A DNA stretch of 64,000 nucleotides from Ectobius pallidus (lineage: Eukaryota; Arthropoda; Insecta; Blattodea; Ectobiidae). The stretch is taken from the NCBI GenBank assembly GCA_964059195.1, contig CAXKWD010000004.1, forward strand, positions 124,034,043 through 124,098,042, written 5' to 3'. Numbering within the stretch: position 1 is the first letter of the stretch; each line of letters starts with the position of its first letter. A program made the position numbers and the translations under genes. Positions 30,461-41,165 of this stretch are shown here, in pieces. Under the pieces are notes generated by a model, which worked only from the letters and a program-made list of their open reading frames with translations, made no database searches and had not been told where the DNA came from.

Positions 30461-32178
30461 TGTTTTAAAGAATCCAATATAATGTTTTATTTCAATCCAA
30501 TCTCTTTCATTGGAATATTACGAGTGAAATAGTTCGGGGATCCTAACCATAAATATATATCAATAAAAAGTTAAAGGAAAATCCGGTATCAGTGAAAATT
30601 ATTTCAAACTGATTTCTTTTATTCATCGAATAAATGAAGTCGGGTATATCCTAGAACCAAAGGCACCTCCATACATCCATCACACATCATATCATATCTA
30701 TTTTTTACAGGACGCTGTTCAACCTTACATATTATTATATTTGCTAGAAAATCAAATTAGTTTAGAAATTCTTTCATTCCATGTATTCCATGATGTGGTT
30801 ATGTTGCAATATTCTCACCATGAGCTAAATTTCTGTATTCGTACAGTTTCTCATTATTCCATTTTGCTTCAAAGTGATGTTCTTTACGCATTTCTTTTAT
30901 AATGTTGTACCTTCTCCTTAGTATGCAAAATTTCATAGATTTTTACCTAGTTTGCACCATCATGTTTGAATTAGTTTTCTTAGCTTTCCACTATTGTTTA
31001 ACTTAACCTACACTATTTTCCATCAATTTTTTCTTTTTATCATACAACCTACCTAATTATCCTCACAATATGGGATTATTACCAAGCTAACATACATTGT
31101 TTCTATAATACATCACACGTTTAGCGGTTAAAGATAATATGCTGAAGTTCTCATCATTACTTAAAATGTCTTTGAACTCGACATGTTCATCATACCAGTC
31201 TTAGATCCATATTTTAAATGCATTTGACACAAATATAATTTTTTACGAGATCTTTATCATAATTTACAGAGCACCTAATAATTATTGGTAATATTGTTTT
31301 AAATTTAAAGTCAATGTATCCGTTAGTCTTCACAATATTTCATTTTACTTTTTCGGTTATGGTCGTTCTATATATTACATTTTCTACTTTAGTTCTACTA
31401 TTGAGGCTTCTTTGACAAAGGCAATTACTTACTTTATCTCATTATAACATATACTAAGAAACCTTATTTCTAGGTAGTAAAGAAGAGGAAGACCTAAATG
31501 AATGAATAAAACCAAAATGATAAAAAACACAATCTTTTATAAGTTATTTCATAACTAGATTTTCTCAAAAATGATTTACGTTTGACAAAGTTCAGTTTCC
31601 CTTAACCTCTCCTATTCCTATTTCCTAGGATGAGGAGCTGTGAAATAAATAATACATCTCAGGTTTTTTGGAATTTTATTTACTTTATTACAATCTTACT
31701 TGGATTTCATCCATAGCATAAGCATAATAACATTTAGCAATGCACATTTCATATTAGGTCCATTATGAAAAAACATTTGGATTCACAGTCTCTTAATTTA
31801 TCAAGCTTCAGAACACTATGATCATACATGTTTATATCAGATCTCTACAGCAATGAAGAACATACATTGGTTTTAAAACACTTTCAAGATCAGGCTTCAA
31901 ATCGTCGGATAAGTATCCCTCTACCACAGAACTACATGGATGTAGGATTCGATGTGCTACAACTTTACATCTAGGTAAATGTGTTTATGCAGTCGGAGAA
32001 CAAAATGTACAATTCAACCATCCACCGATGTAAACATGATAAAATCGCTTCTCTTAAGTAGAGAGTGGGAAGGTTTTTGATAGTACGACTCTTGCATTCC
32101 AGTTTATAAAGTATTCAATACGCTCCAGTCTTATTGTTTACGATCGAGCCAATGTATGAAACTCTTACGTAATCGCAG
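30461..32178. other. Spacer sequence without a supported gene
   Basis: AT-rich. A 139-base open stretch on the minus strand (31970-31832) follows a TTTACCTAG acceptor-like sequence and contains two cysteines and a CC pair before TAA; it may be an exon but is too short to call. Confidence 0.4.
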
Positions 32179-32559
32179 TCATTCTATGATTTTTCTCCCC
32201 CGCAATTCAGATATGATTTCATGTATCTCGCTGTGATGAGAATAAATCCCTGCCGCAGATGAGGATACAAGTATACGTAATCTATCAATGAGATCATTCG
32301 GATCATGCCAGCATTTATAGTCACATTTACGATTCGTATGTACTTCTCCTGTATGGTGCGACGAAGCCTCGTTGGAAGAGTCTAAATCTTGTTCTTCTTT
32401 TTCATCATCATCTTGTTCTTCCTCTTCTTGTTCTTCTTCTTCCTCTTCCTTATCCTCTTCAGGAAATAGTTGTTTACTCATATGATTGTATTTTTGCGTA
32501 TCGAATCTACATACTTTTTTACCGATGGGGTAAGCATGCTGATCAGTGTTCGTATACAA
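32179..32559 (-). CDS. Acidic protein with DPNDLIDRLR motif
   Basis: 126 codons: a polar N-terminus, an uninterrupted Glu/Asp run at about residues 34-60, then a C-terminal segment with WHDPNDLIDRLRILVSSSAA and EIHEIISELRGRKII. DPN(D/E)L(V/I)(D/E)RLRLL followed by an EI..I..ELR helix recurs in many uncharacterised arthropod proteins as I remember them, some beside integrase-like genes. The frame is the same as that of the integrase remnant just upstream, separated from it by a TAA at about 32608, so the two may be parts of one former gene. Start uncertain. Function unknown. Confidence 0.5.
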   Translation of the reverse strand: MYTNTDQHAYPIGKKVCRFDTQKYNHMSKQLFPEEDKEEEEEEQEEEEQDDDEKEEQDLDSSNEASSHHTGEVHTNRKCDYKCWHDPNDLIDRLRILVSSSAAGIYSHHSEIHEIISELRGRKIIE

Positions 32560-32607
32560 GTCAGGAATTCGATTGGAAACGGTTTTCTGTTTGTTATTAG
32601 TCGTCTT

Positions 32608-33045
32608 TTAATGACAAATTGAACACATGGATAGATATAGAGATATCATATACTTTGTAAAGTTTGCAAATTTTCTAGATAGTTCAATAAACATTTTATC
32701 GCGACCGCAATGTCCTATTGCTGTATGGGTGGTATCAATAACGTCGTATATTTCGTCAGCAGAAAGGTAACATTTTATATTAGTATCGCCATCGGTTTTT
32801 GCAACAAGTTTCCTCATTCCTCCTAATTCTGATACATCAAATCTTTTCAGTCTTCTTTTCTACATAGCTGTCTTATATTTTGCTTTTTTAGCATCATCCA
32901 CCTCTCGCATGAGTGAAAAGTAATTTTCCTTTGTTAGAACATTAAAATGAGAAGATATTTCACTCTTAGTTCTTAAAAGCTCAACCATGAATCTCTCTCT
33001 ACATTTGTTTTTAGTTTTGTTACAAATTGGCCAACTCTCAGCCAT
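32608..33045 (-). pseudogene. Integrase remnant, N-terminal zinc-binding domain
   Basis: Two open pieces in one frame (33045-32863 and 32817-32608) are interrupted by an in-frame TAG at 32863-32865. The first has FNVLTKENYFSLMREVDDAK; the second has LSADEIYDVIDTTHTAIGH then ISLYLSMCSICH, an HHCC zinc-binding motif as in retroviral-type integrases. The order matches the N-terminus of the GIN/Ginger and KRBA2-like integrase group as I recall it, and Polinton integrases are related. The DDE catalytic core is absent: the frame stops just after the second zinc cysteine and goes on into the acidic ORF. The gene is dead, but it links the element to integrase-based transposons. Confidence 0.7.
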
Positions 33046-33143
33046 GATAAGAAGAAACGTAGAATGATACTAAATACAAGTCACCAGTTGTGTATATTGT
33101 TGTTCACAGCATCGCATTGAATGTCCTATTGTATGGGTGGTAT

Positions 33144-33280
33144 CTAGTCAGAACTAGTCTTAACTGACTTTTTTCTAGTTAGAACTAGTCTTAACTGACT
33201 TTTTTCTAGTTAGAACTAGTCTTAACTGACTTTTTTCTAGTTAGAACTAGTCTTAACTGACTTTTTTCTAGTTAGAAAAC
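33144..33280 (+). repeat. 31-bp tandem repeat, about 4.4 copies
   Basis: Near-identical units containing GAACTAGTCTTAACTGAC and a poly-T lie exactly at the inner border of the right arm. No counterpart exists at the left arm's inner border. Confidence 0.9.
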
Positions 33281-33353
33281 AGTTCCCAAAATTCTTTTTG
33301 GTAGTATGCTTTGGATTTGTACATCTAGACCCATGATTGCACCAGATGCCATG

Positions 33354-33433
33354 TTAGAATGTCTCCCTAGTCTGAAACATATAAATCAGTACACTATAAC
33401 AACAAGTTACGATATTAAATGATGGATGGGTAT

Positions 33434-33478
<45 letters not shown>

Positions 33479-34681
33479 TTTACATGAAGTGTGAAGAACA
33501 TTTTGCATCTCCTGTCGCATTTCACACTCCAAACGGTAAGGCATCCCTCCTTTGGCTCTCTGCAATGGCTAAAATGTCTGGCCCCATGGCAGACTTCTTT
33601 ATGAAACATCTCGTTGTGTTGGTAGTCATCTCTAATCATATCTGTTAAGGTATTTCCACATGGGAGCACTAGGGACACATCTGTATGTTCCTGGTTGTGG
33701 CCGAAGATGGTTTCGTACCTTAAGGGAAAGTCGAGTGTTAACTGTAACCCCTTGATGTCGTGGATGGTTAACTCCAGAGATTTGGGATCTGTTCCAGGTG
33801 AAGGAGGCTCCTCATCTCGCACGATAAAAAATTCTTCCCCCGTAGGAGCCTGAGCGATGACTTCCTCTGGGATCTCCTCCCACACTTGATCCATACAATC
33901 TAGGAAATGAAATAATATTATAACATCTTATAAATAATATAATATTAATCTTTATACTAAATATCCGACAATTACTATGTTTTCAAAACTCTTAGAATGT
34001 ATACCTATAATAATTATTATGATTATAGTAATGATATTAATAATAACTACATCTCGTTGCATATGTACATACTGCGTTTTACTATAGATACTTCTCATAT
34101 GAAACAATATATTCATTCCTATCCATCACTCTACTTTTAGCATTCAGAGAAAACTATAGTGAAAGTGTTTGTAACATGTATATGTGTGTGCGTGTGATTG
34201 TGTAATAACTTAAAATATTTTGCACAAGATGAAATCTTATAGAAGTACCATTATAGTTGATATCTATAGATCTCTTACTAAAGATCTGTTTCATGTACGA
34301 AAATATTCCTTACTCTAAAACCATACGGTGCAGCGTGATAACATTACATAATTTGATGAAGGTTACTTTTAAGCATATAATTCGTTTGTTAATATTTTCA
34401 AATGTAATCATAGTCTGTGTAAACTTGAAATCTAGTGAAGTTCTATTCATATGACTGGGACCTAGGGTGTGATATGTTTCATCGTGAGAAGAAAAACAGT
34501 AGTGAGGAATAATACACATGTGATTTATAAAATTTCTAAGACATTGTTAACAGCTAAAACGAATTTTGAATAATAGCAGTGCAATATTAAACTGGACTAG
34601 TGTACTATACATATTGAGGAGTAAAAAACATATAGGCTAGCGCTATAAACATTGTAGAAAATATTTTATATACTTACCCAT
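33354..34681 (-). pseudogene. Cysteine-rich protein gene, right-arm copy, truncated
   Basis: Same three-exon layout on the minus strand: exon 1 ends at 34678, exon 2 is 33899-33484, exon 3 starts at 33371 with all splice signals kept. Exon 3 reads only TRETF before TAA at 33356-33354, where the left copy has a second Phe codon. The product would be 145 residues and lose the last three cysteines. Exon 2 differs from the left copy at four positions: three change an amino acid (D/E, D/H, I/M) and one is silent. It could be a dead copy or a shorter isoform. Confidence 0.6.
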
Positions 34682-36142
34682 GATGCTGTTGAATTTTCTT
34701 GATCGCTGAAATATAATTTATCACACTCAATTTTCGCTAACAGCTCTTCTCCTGATGTTCAAATGAATGTATTGCAACTTTCAACCTCGTATTTAAAAGC
34801 TAGCGGTCAAACATTACACGAGAAGTAGGTCTGTAGTGATGACGTTATGAAATAGTCTCGCAACAGTAGGAATAAAAGTAATGATGACGTAATAAATTCT
34901 AGCCTCACGACTGCTCAAATATATTTTCCACCAATGGAAATAATGATGACGTAATGACTTCTAGCCTCGCGACGATAAAGCATAATTCAGCGTAATTAGA
35001 TATTTCACTTTTCCAGCTTGTGAACAATTCATTTTGTTAATTCTCACATTAAATTTGATGACAAATGAGAAATATAATCTCGCAACGTGAAAATCTGATA
35101 TTTATTTCTGATCAGCGCTTTTCTGAAACATTATATGCTTGCGGAAATAAAATATTCATTTTCGTGCAGTAAATGCTGACAAATGTGTTATGTTATACTC
35201 TATAAGCTGAATAATAATATAAGGTTCCTTCACAGATGAAACAATGGAATAAGACATATGTCATTACTGACCGGGAATCAAACTCAGACCCATTCTGCGA
35301 TGAAATATTACAATATAAGTTTTTAATATACCGCAATAAAATAACGTTGACTAATAATACTAATTTAATATGTAATACACAAGACATGGGCTATGTTTAG
35401 GATTTCATATTTAAAGGGACTGGCCTGCGATTTTAAAATATGTTCGATTGGCATTTAAAAGGACAGAGTCTCGATGAATGAAGTTTTAGTAACACGCAAG
35501 ATAGCGATAACAGTAGCATCTTGTTGTACAGCGTCATATGACTGCTACATAGTAAGAGAGATAACATGCATGGAGAGCGAGCTGATACAACTGTTAACTA
35601 AGCAAATCTCTGCACGCACATGATTAAAAACATTCACTGGCTTTCCTTATAATACGGTATTGGCATTATAAAAGACCTGTAATTATTAACATAATACTAT
35701 TCCATTACTATACCAAGCTAATTCAACACGTAAGATCATGAAAGCAAAATTTATGACTATCCGCTAAGCCAAAGGCTGAGTTAACCCTTGGGCTAGGATT
35801 ATAATCTTACGAATAAAATATAGTTTTAAGATGATAGCTACCATATTTATAAAAATACTTGAAGGATTGAAATAACGCTTCTATACACTTTCTATGGCGT
35901 CTGATAATATTAATAATAAATAAGGAGGCTCAAATTGTCGGCACGGTTGTCAGCCTTAGGTACCGACCACATTTACTCCAGGCTGAGTCGACCTCCGGGC
36001 TATTTTTTAGGGAAATAGACATCTTACAGAAAACCTGTGTGGAGGAATATAATGATGACGATGCATTTATACGTTGTGAGAAACCGTAGAGTAATACTTC
36101 CTGCTGCTTCCATGCAAAAAAAACATAAAGTTGAAATCTGTC
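34682..36142. other. Right-arm filler, no gene supported
   Basis: Mirror of 26750-28211; AT-rich, with no supported coding region. Confidence 0.5.
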
Positions 36143-37061
36143 GTGACGTCATAAACATTCTACCTGTCACATGATCTAATCCTCCTAATCCTCCCAATCC
36201 TCTGATGACGTAAGAAGTGACGTCATAAAACATTCCACTGTTGAGGTAGGTCATAGCAATCTACTTGTGACGTAAGAAATCCTGCGGTGACGTCATAATC
36301 CTGCCAATCCTGTGGCTCCTGCAATGACGTCATAAAACATTCTACTGTTGAGGTAGGTTATAGCATTCCTCTGATGACGTAAGCGATGCCGCCATCTTGT
36401 AAAACATTCCACCTATCATCTACCAATATATAAACTTTAAATTTCCCACATTCCGGCATTTGCAATTGTAATATCCAATTTCCACCTTTTGCAATTTTCA
36501 AATCACCCGCCATCTAACAATATACAAATTTTAAATTTCCCACCCTACGCCATTTGAAATAGGAACCGGAACGGACGCCATTTGCATTATAAATTTCCAA
36601 ATTTTGAATTTCGCGCTTCGTCCGCCATTTGAAATAGGAACCGGAACGGACGCCATTTACATGATGAATTTCCAAATTTTGAATTTCGCGCTTCGTCCGC
36701 CATTTGAAATAGGAACCGGAACGGACACCATTTTGAATCACGTGATCATGACGTCATAGCCGCGCCGCCTTCCCCTACCGGGCCACCAATGACATAAGTC
36801 GTGACGTCATAACCGCGCCACCCTCCCCTCCTTCGCCACCATTGGTGACGTCATAACCGGGCCACCTTCCGCTCCGTGACGTCATAGCCGCGCCTCCCTC
36901 CCCTCCAGCGCCTCCTGTCACGTGACCCAATCCAGCCGATCAGAATCTGTGACGTCATACAATCCGCCACTGACGTCATAGCCACGCCCACCTTCCCCTA
37001 CAGCGCCACCTGTCACGTGATCCGTTTCCCCTACCGGGCCATCACGGCCACCACTGACGTC
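36143..37061. promoter_or_regulatory. Array of 11 TGACGTCA (CRE-type) octamers, right arm
   Basis: Mirror of the left-arm array. It has eleven exact TGACGTCA copies; one site present here next to the tip (about 37054) is mutated to TGACGTTA in the left arm, and the right arm has fewer 107-bp units. Confidence 0.7.
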
Positions 37062-37087
37062 AGCCCCAAAACCATACTACTGAGTGG

Positions 37088-37667
37088 TAATATTGTTAAA
37101 AAAACATCAAGATTTCTAGAAACTATGTCCTTGTGCCTTACGCCCTTATGGAACTAGGACCTTCATCTCATTATGAGCCTGATTTTTTGTGAAATAAACT
37201 GGCTAATTGCAGTGTTATTTCCCTTCTATCCTGGTGAACATTTTGTGAAATGATTGATAATTTTTTTTCCTTTATTTACATTTATACTCAAATATCATGA
37301 TGAACAAGGCCAATATTCTGATGACCTAAAAATACTTAACAATGAGCTATAAATTTACTGTAAAAATACATAAAATTGACCCAAAAACTAAAAAAAAGAT
37401 CCAAAAATTTGTATTCATCAGATTTGTATACATTCTACAGCAAATAGCAAACACCATATTTCTATATGCAAATTAAAATAAAACAAGAAAGAGAAAATTT
37501 CAAGATGAAGACAATTTTTGTTAAATTCAGTCCTTTGTTTCAAACTGTATGTGTAGAAAACAAATAATAAAAAAATAAAACTGGTGATTAACTCAATATT
37601 CAATCAATGACAATAAACAGTGAGAAAGGAGCCTCTTCTTGCAAATCCTTACATTAGTGGGTTTACA
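37088..37667. other. Intergenic, no gene seen
   Basis: AT-rich. A 28-bp block at 37131-37158 is a perfect inverted copy of 23091-23118. Confidence 0.5.
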
Positions 37668-37675
37668 TGCTGCAC

Positions 37676-38487
37676 CAGTGGCAACAACTTTTGAAAAGCA
37701 TTGGGTGGGCTAGAGAAATATATTTTAATTTTTGGTTTTGGTGATCACAAAAACAACTTAATTAAATTAAATTAAACCACACATGGACTCAACATTATGT
37801 AGCAGGCGTGTTTCAGAATAAGTGGGATCTAAAGTTCCCCAATAAATTCTTCGCAAGCTTTATAATTTTCTTCTCCTTTTGTTAGATCAATAGCCTGTTC
37901 TTCCTAATCACAATCTTTTTTCATAGATGATTTGAACTCTTTCCTCCCTCTAGTTCATTGTCCTTTGCATCTATCTTAATTCATTCTTTCTACCACATTC
38001 ATTTTACTTTGACTTCCTTCTTTTTAATCAAACAACAATGTCTTGTACTCCATATTCTTGTCTTATAACACAATTCCTTGCCTTATCCATTAAAAGTCCT
38101 CCTGTAATATTTCTTAATCATAAGCATTGTCAAAATATAAATCGATCTAAACACAAAAATATTTCAGCCTTTTCAAAGCGTAAAAGATCTTTCGGCGGTG
38201 GCTGCTGAAACTTCATTGACAGAGTAAAACTTAAAAGTTTAATGATTTCAGTAACGATTTTTGACGATCGCGAATGAACTGGAACAAGAGGAGATCTACC
38301 ATGCATGGCAACAATAGCCTGATTTTCGTTGTACAGCGATTCATCTTCAAAACACGATTTTTGTAGTAAATAGCATAATTAGCCTATATTATTGGGTAAT
38401 GGCAATAAGCCAATAAATAATTATAATGATGTTATTGGGTGGGCTTAAGGCTTAAGCCCCACGGGCCCATATAAGTTGGCGCCACTG
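37676..38487. mobile_element. Non-autonomous hAT-type transposon (812 bp)
   Basis: Ends read CAGTGGCAACAACT and, inverted, CAGTGGCGCCAACT, the CAGTGGCG-type terminus common in hAT elements. An 8-bp duplication TGCTGCAC flanks it (37668-37675 and 38488-38495). ATTGGGTGGGCT occurs near both ends. There is no transposase; the interior is AT-rich. Confidence 0.85.
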
Positions 38488-38495
38488 TGCTGCAC

Positions 38496-39569
38496 AGTAA
38501 TGGAACCTGCTTCAGGACAGTAACAAAACTCGCCTTCATTCTGGAATATGGTTTAAAATGGGTAAGGGGAGGACAAAGTTACTGCCCTTGAATTTTCAGT
38601 GTGGCTGTGATTATGAATAGTCTGGTTGAAATTTCGGTATTTTATGTGTCTGATAACATTCAATGTAAGTAATTGCGCTATATATATAATGCAACTGAGA
38701 AAATATTGAAACATAATTACTTTAAATAAAAAAAAGTACCTAAATGTATGAAATGGGGGAAAAACACATTGACTGACCAAAAATGACCAAATAATGTCAT
38801 ACAATTCTAAAAATTACATAAAAATCAAAAGTGGATAAAAATGACCCTAAAAATTACCATTTTTATAATCTAGGAGTCATGATCGGAATATCTGCACTAG
38901 TGGGCAACGTCCATGATGTAAGATGACATGTCACCAAAATCCAGACCCTGATGATGAGAAATGCCACTAAAATTATTATGAAACAGTATTTGGTAATGAA
39001 AATACATTTTAGTTTCAGCAATGAAAGATTAAACATCCTAATTAATTACTGCATGCCTTAGGGACTTTTTTCTTTTAAGCTTTTGGATATTTCTACTCAT
39101 TATACTAGTCAAGTTATATCATTTAAATTGGTTCATTCATGCGATAGCCTTCTAATAAGGGAAGATTTTTCATACATGTTTTAAATAAAAAAGGTATTTA
39201 CATTTTGAAAGTAGAATTTCCAGTCAAGTTGCAAGTTATAACTAGCTTAATGGTGATATTTTAAGCATTTATAAAACTAAATATAGCTAAGGAAAGCAGT
39301 TTTTTAAAATTTTTACACTTATTGCTGTTACCAAATAATACAGCCCTATATCCAATTTTAGGGTTAAGTAAATACCTCCTTTGGGTAAGAAGTATGAATG
39401 AGTTACTTTATACCTGGTTTTATCATTCTTAATAATAACATTTTGATGCTTACAAATAATTTTATTTATAACTTTGCAGTTTGAACTTATAATTTTAAAG
39501 TTATAAGTTAATTATCAAAATTGGGTTCATTACAAATACATTCAAACCATTAATAAGAATGGCTTATAA
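38496..39569. other. Intergenic, no gene seen
   Basis: AT-rich with no supported gene or repeat. Confidence 0.5.
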
Positions 39570-39571
39570 TA

Positions 39572-40282
39572 CAGAGTGCTTCAGAAAAATGTATACACAC
39601 TTTGAAGTGTCATAGAAAATCTATTTTCCGTTCTACAAGGTTAAATTTTTGGAAATGGAAAGCTTAAAGTCCAACTTGAAAAATAAATGACTTTCTGATG
39701 AAAGTGTGATTAATGTTCAAATGTTCAGATGTTTAAAACGGTAGCCTTCAGCATCAATACGTTTCTGAGTACGAGTCACCACTGACTCCGTACATCGTAC
39801 CAAAGTGTCCAAAGAGATTTCTGCGCACACCGCTTGAATCTCATTCCAAAGTGTGTCTAGGTTACGTGGTTTACGTTTGAACACATCTTTTACTGTGCCC
39901 CATAAGAAGAAATTCAGCGGCGTTAGGTCTGGAGAGCGTACAGGAAACTCTATTGGCTCCCTGCATTCTCTCCACTGCCTTGGCAAATTTCGGTCCAGGT
40001 ATGCTCGTACAACCTTATGACAGTGCGGCGGAGCGCCGTCTTGTTGGTAATAAAACCGTATAATGCATGAATGGCAGGGAATATGGAATGAGCAAGCATT
40101 GTTTGGTACTTTTCATTGTTGGACGATTATGGCACACTTGTTGGATGATTGTTGAATCTATTCTGCTGTCATCTGTTGAAAAAATATTACATTACTTTAT
40201 CCCAGAAATTTAACCTTGTAGAACGGGAAATAAATTTTCTATAACAGTTCAAAGTGTGTATACATTTTTCTGAAACACTCTG
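39572..40282 (-). mobile_element. Truncated mariner-type element (711 bp)
   Basis: Inverted terminal repeats of about 85 bp begin CAGAGTG.TTCAGAAAAATG, flanked by TA (39570-39571 and 40283-40284). The interior keeps only the C-terminal part of a transposase on the minus strand. Confidence 0.88.
39717..39986 (-). pseudogene. Mariner-type transposase, C-terminal part
   Basis: 89 codons with FPVRSPDLTPLNFFLWG, the block around the third catalytic acidic residue of Tc1/mariner transposases, then KRKPRNLDTLWNEIQ and a C-terminus ending near YRFKHLNI. The DNA-binding N-terminus and the first two catalytic aspartates are missing, so the copy is inactive. It belongs to a different mariner lineage from the one at 29648. 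Confidence 0.85.
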
Positions 40283-40284
40283 TA

Positions 40285-40754
40285 TATAAGTTATAAAATT
40301 ACATTAAACCCATAGTTCCTGGGTCCTCATTGGAAACTGTTTTGCTTAGTTCAGTGACTACTCCTTTTTTTAAAGGGCTATTTAATACCATTTTTACCCA
40401 AAATCCCTAGCGTTTTAATATAAGAATCATTCTCCATTGAGGTGATTCCATTTTTCAAGAAAATTTAAAACAATATGAGAAAAAACTAATCAAATTATAA
40501 CTATATACGAGAGGAAGTAAATGGACATGTATCATGAAACATCCTCAAAATGTAAAAAAAAAAAAACTTAAATATATGAAATTCTGTTTTCATGATAGTC
40601 TGCTGTTTTTTAGTTTACTCTTCACACATACTTGTTTCTCGTCTGCTGTTTTTTAGTTTACTCTTCACACATACTTGTTTCTCAACTTTACCCTATTTTT
40701 ACTGTCATATAATTACTTTTCATCAATAAAAATAAAACGCAATATCAATTGGTC
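40285..40754. other. Intergenic with a 43-bp perfect tandem duplication
   Basis: 40598-40640 is repeated exactly at 40641-40683 (each starts GTCTGCTGTTTTTTAG and ends TTGTTTCTC). No gene. Confidence 0.8.
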
Positions 40755-41165
40755 TCAATTCCTCAATGTAACCAACCAACTCTGTGGCACAGAATCTCCT
40801 GGGGGATAGGGCCTAACATCCAAAAGCTGTGTCATCTGCCTCCAACTTTCGACATCATTGACAGGATGGTAAGGACCAAGGCTTGTAAACTACAAGTTTA
40901 TAGTTTACTGATTTTGGGTAAGGACAAGGTGGGGGCACGTGATCATTATGCTGACGCCCATGGAAATTGTGGATGATCTTCTTGGTCATGGTTACTATTT
41001 CTTTATGAAATAACTCCTTTGTTGTCCTTACGAGGCTGAGTTTATCCCGTTACAAACCTTCATTCCAGAAAAACCTGAGGAAATACTGGGTATCGAACTT
41101 GGGTCTGCAAATATGTTGTCAGCAATGGTAAACAGTAGATCATGCAGGCTGTTCTTAGGCAATAT
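40755..41165 (-). repeat. Diverged SINE copy, minus strand
   Basis: The block order matches the SINE at 53545-53875 (ATCTGCCT, GCACGTG, ATGCTGACGCCCATG, GAGGCTGAG, CCAGAAAAACCTGAGG, ATCGAACTTGGGT) with heavy divergence. The pol III head is at the high-coordinate end. Confidence 0.65.

Larger units (their letters stand above)
29613..33277. other. Spacer of giant inverted repeat
   Basis: Single-copy centre containing a mariner insertion (29648-30458), AT-rich sequence without a supported gene (30461-32178) and a minus-strand integrase remnant with an acidic ORF. Without the mariner the spacer is about 2.85 kb. Confidence 0.8.
25723..37081. mobile_element. Giant inverted-repeat transposon, Polinton/Maverick-like
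   Basis: 11359 bp. Arms at 25723-29612 and 33278-37081 are inverted copies of each other along their whole length; exon 2 of the carried gene differs at four of 411 bases. Termini read AGTAGTATGG...CCATACTACT, and a 6-bp duplication GAGTGG flanks them (25717-25722 and 37082-37087). A 6-bp TSD with AG...CT ends and long inverted repeats is typical of Polintons/Mavericks, and the spacer contains a broken integrase N-terminus. No DNA polymerase B, packaging ATPase, protease or capsid gene is visible, and the size is below that of autonomous members. The boundaries are certain; the superfamily is an inference. Confidence 0.8.
33278..37081 (-). repeat. Right arm of giant inverted repeat (3804 bp)
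   Basis: Inverted copy of 25723-29612. It differs by point changes, a shorter 107-bp repeat array, microsatellite lengths and a stop in exon 3 of the carried gene. Confidence 0.93.

Noticed and set aside
25723..37081. Assembly artefact creating the giant palindrome
   Set aside because: The arms differ in point changes, repeat numbers and gene integrity, and a 6-bp TSD sits at the outer ends, which an artefact would not produce. Long reads would still be a useful check.
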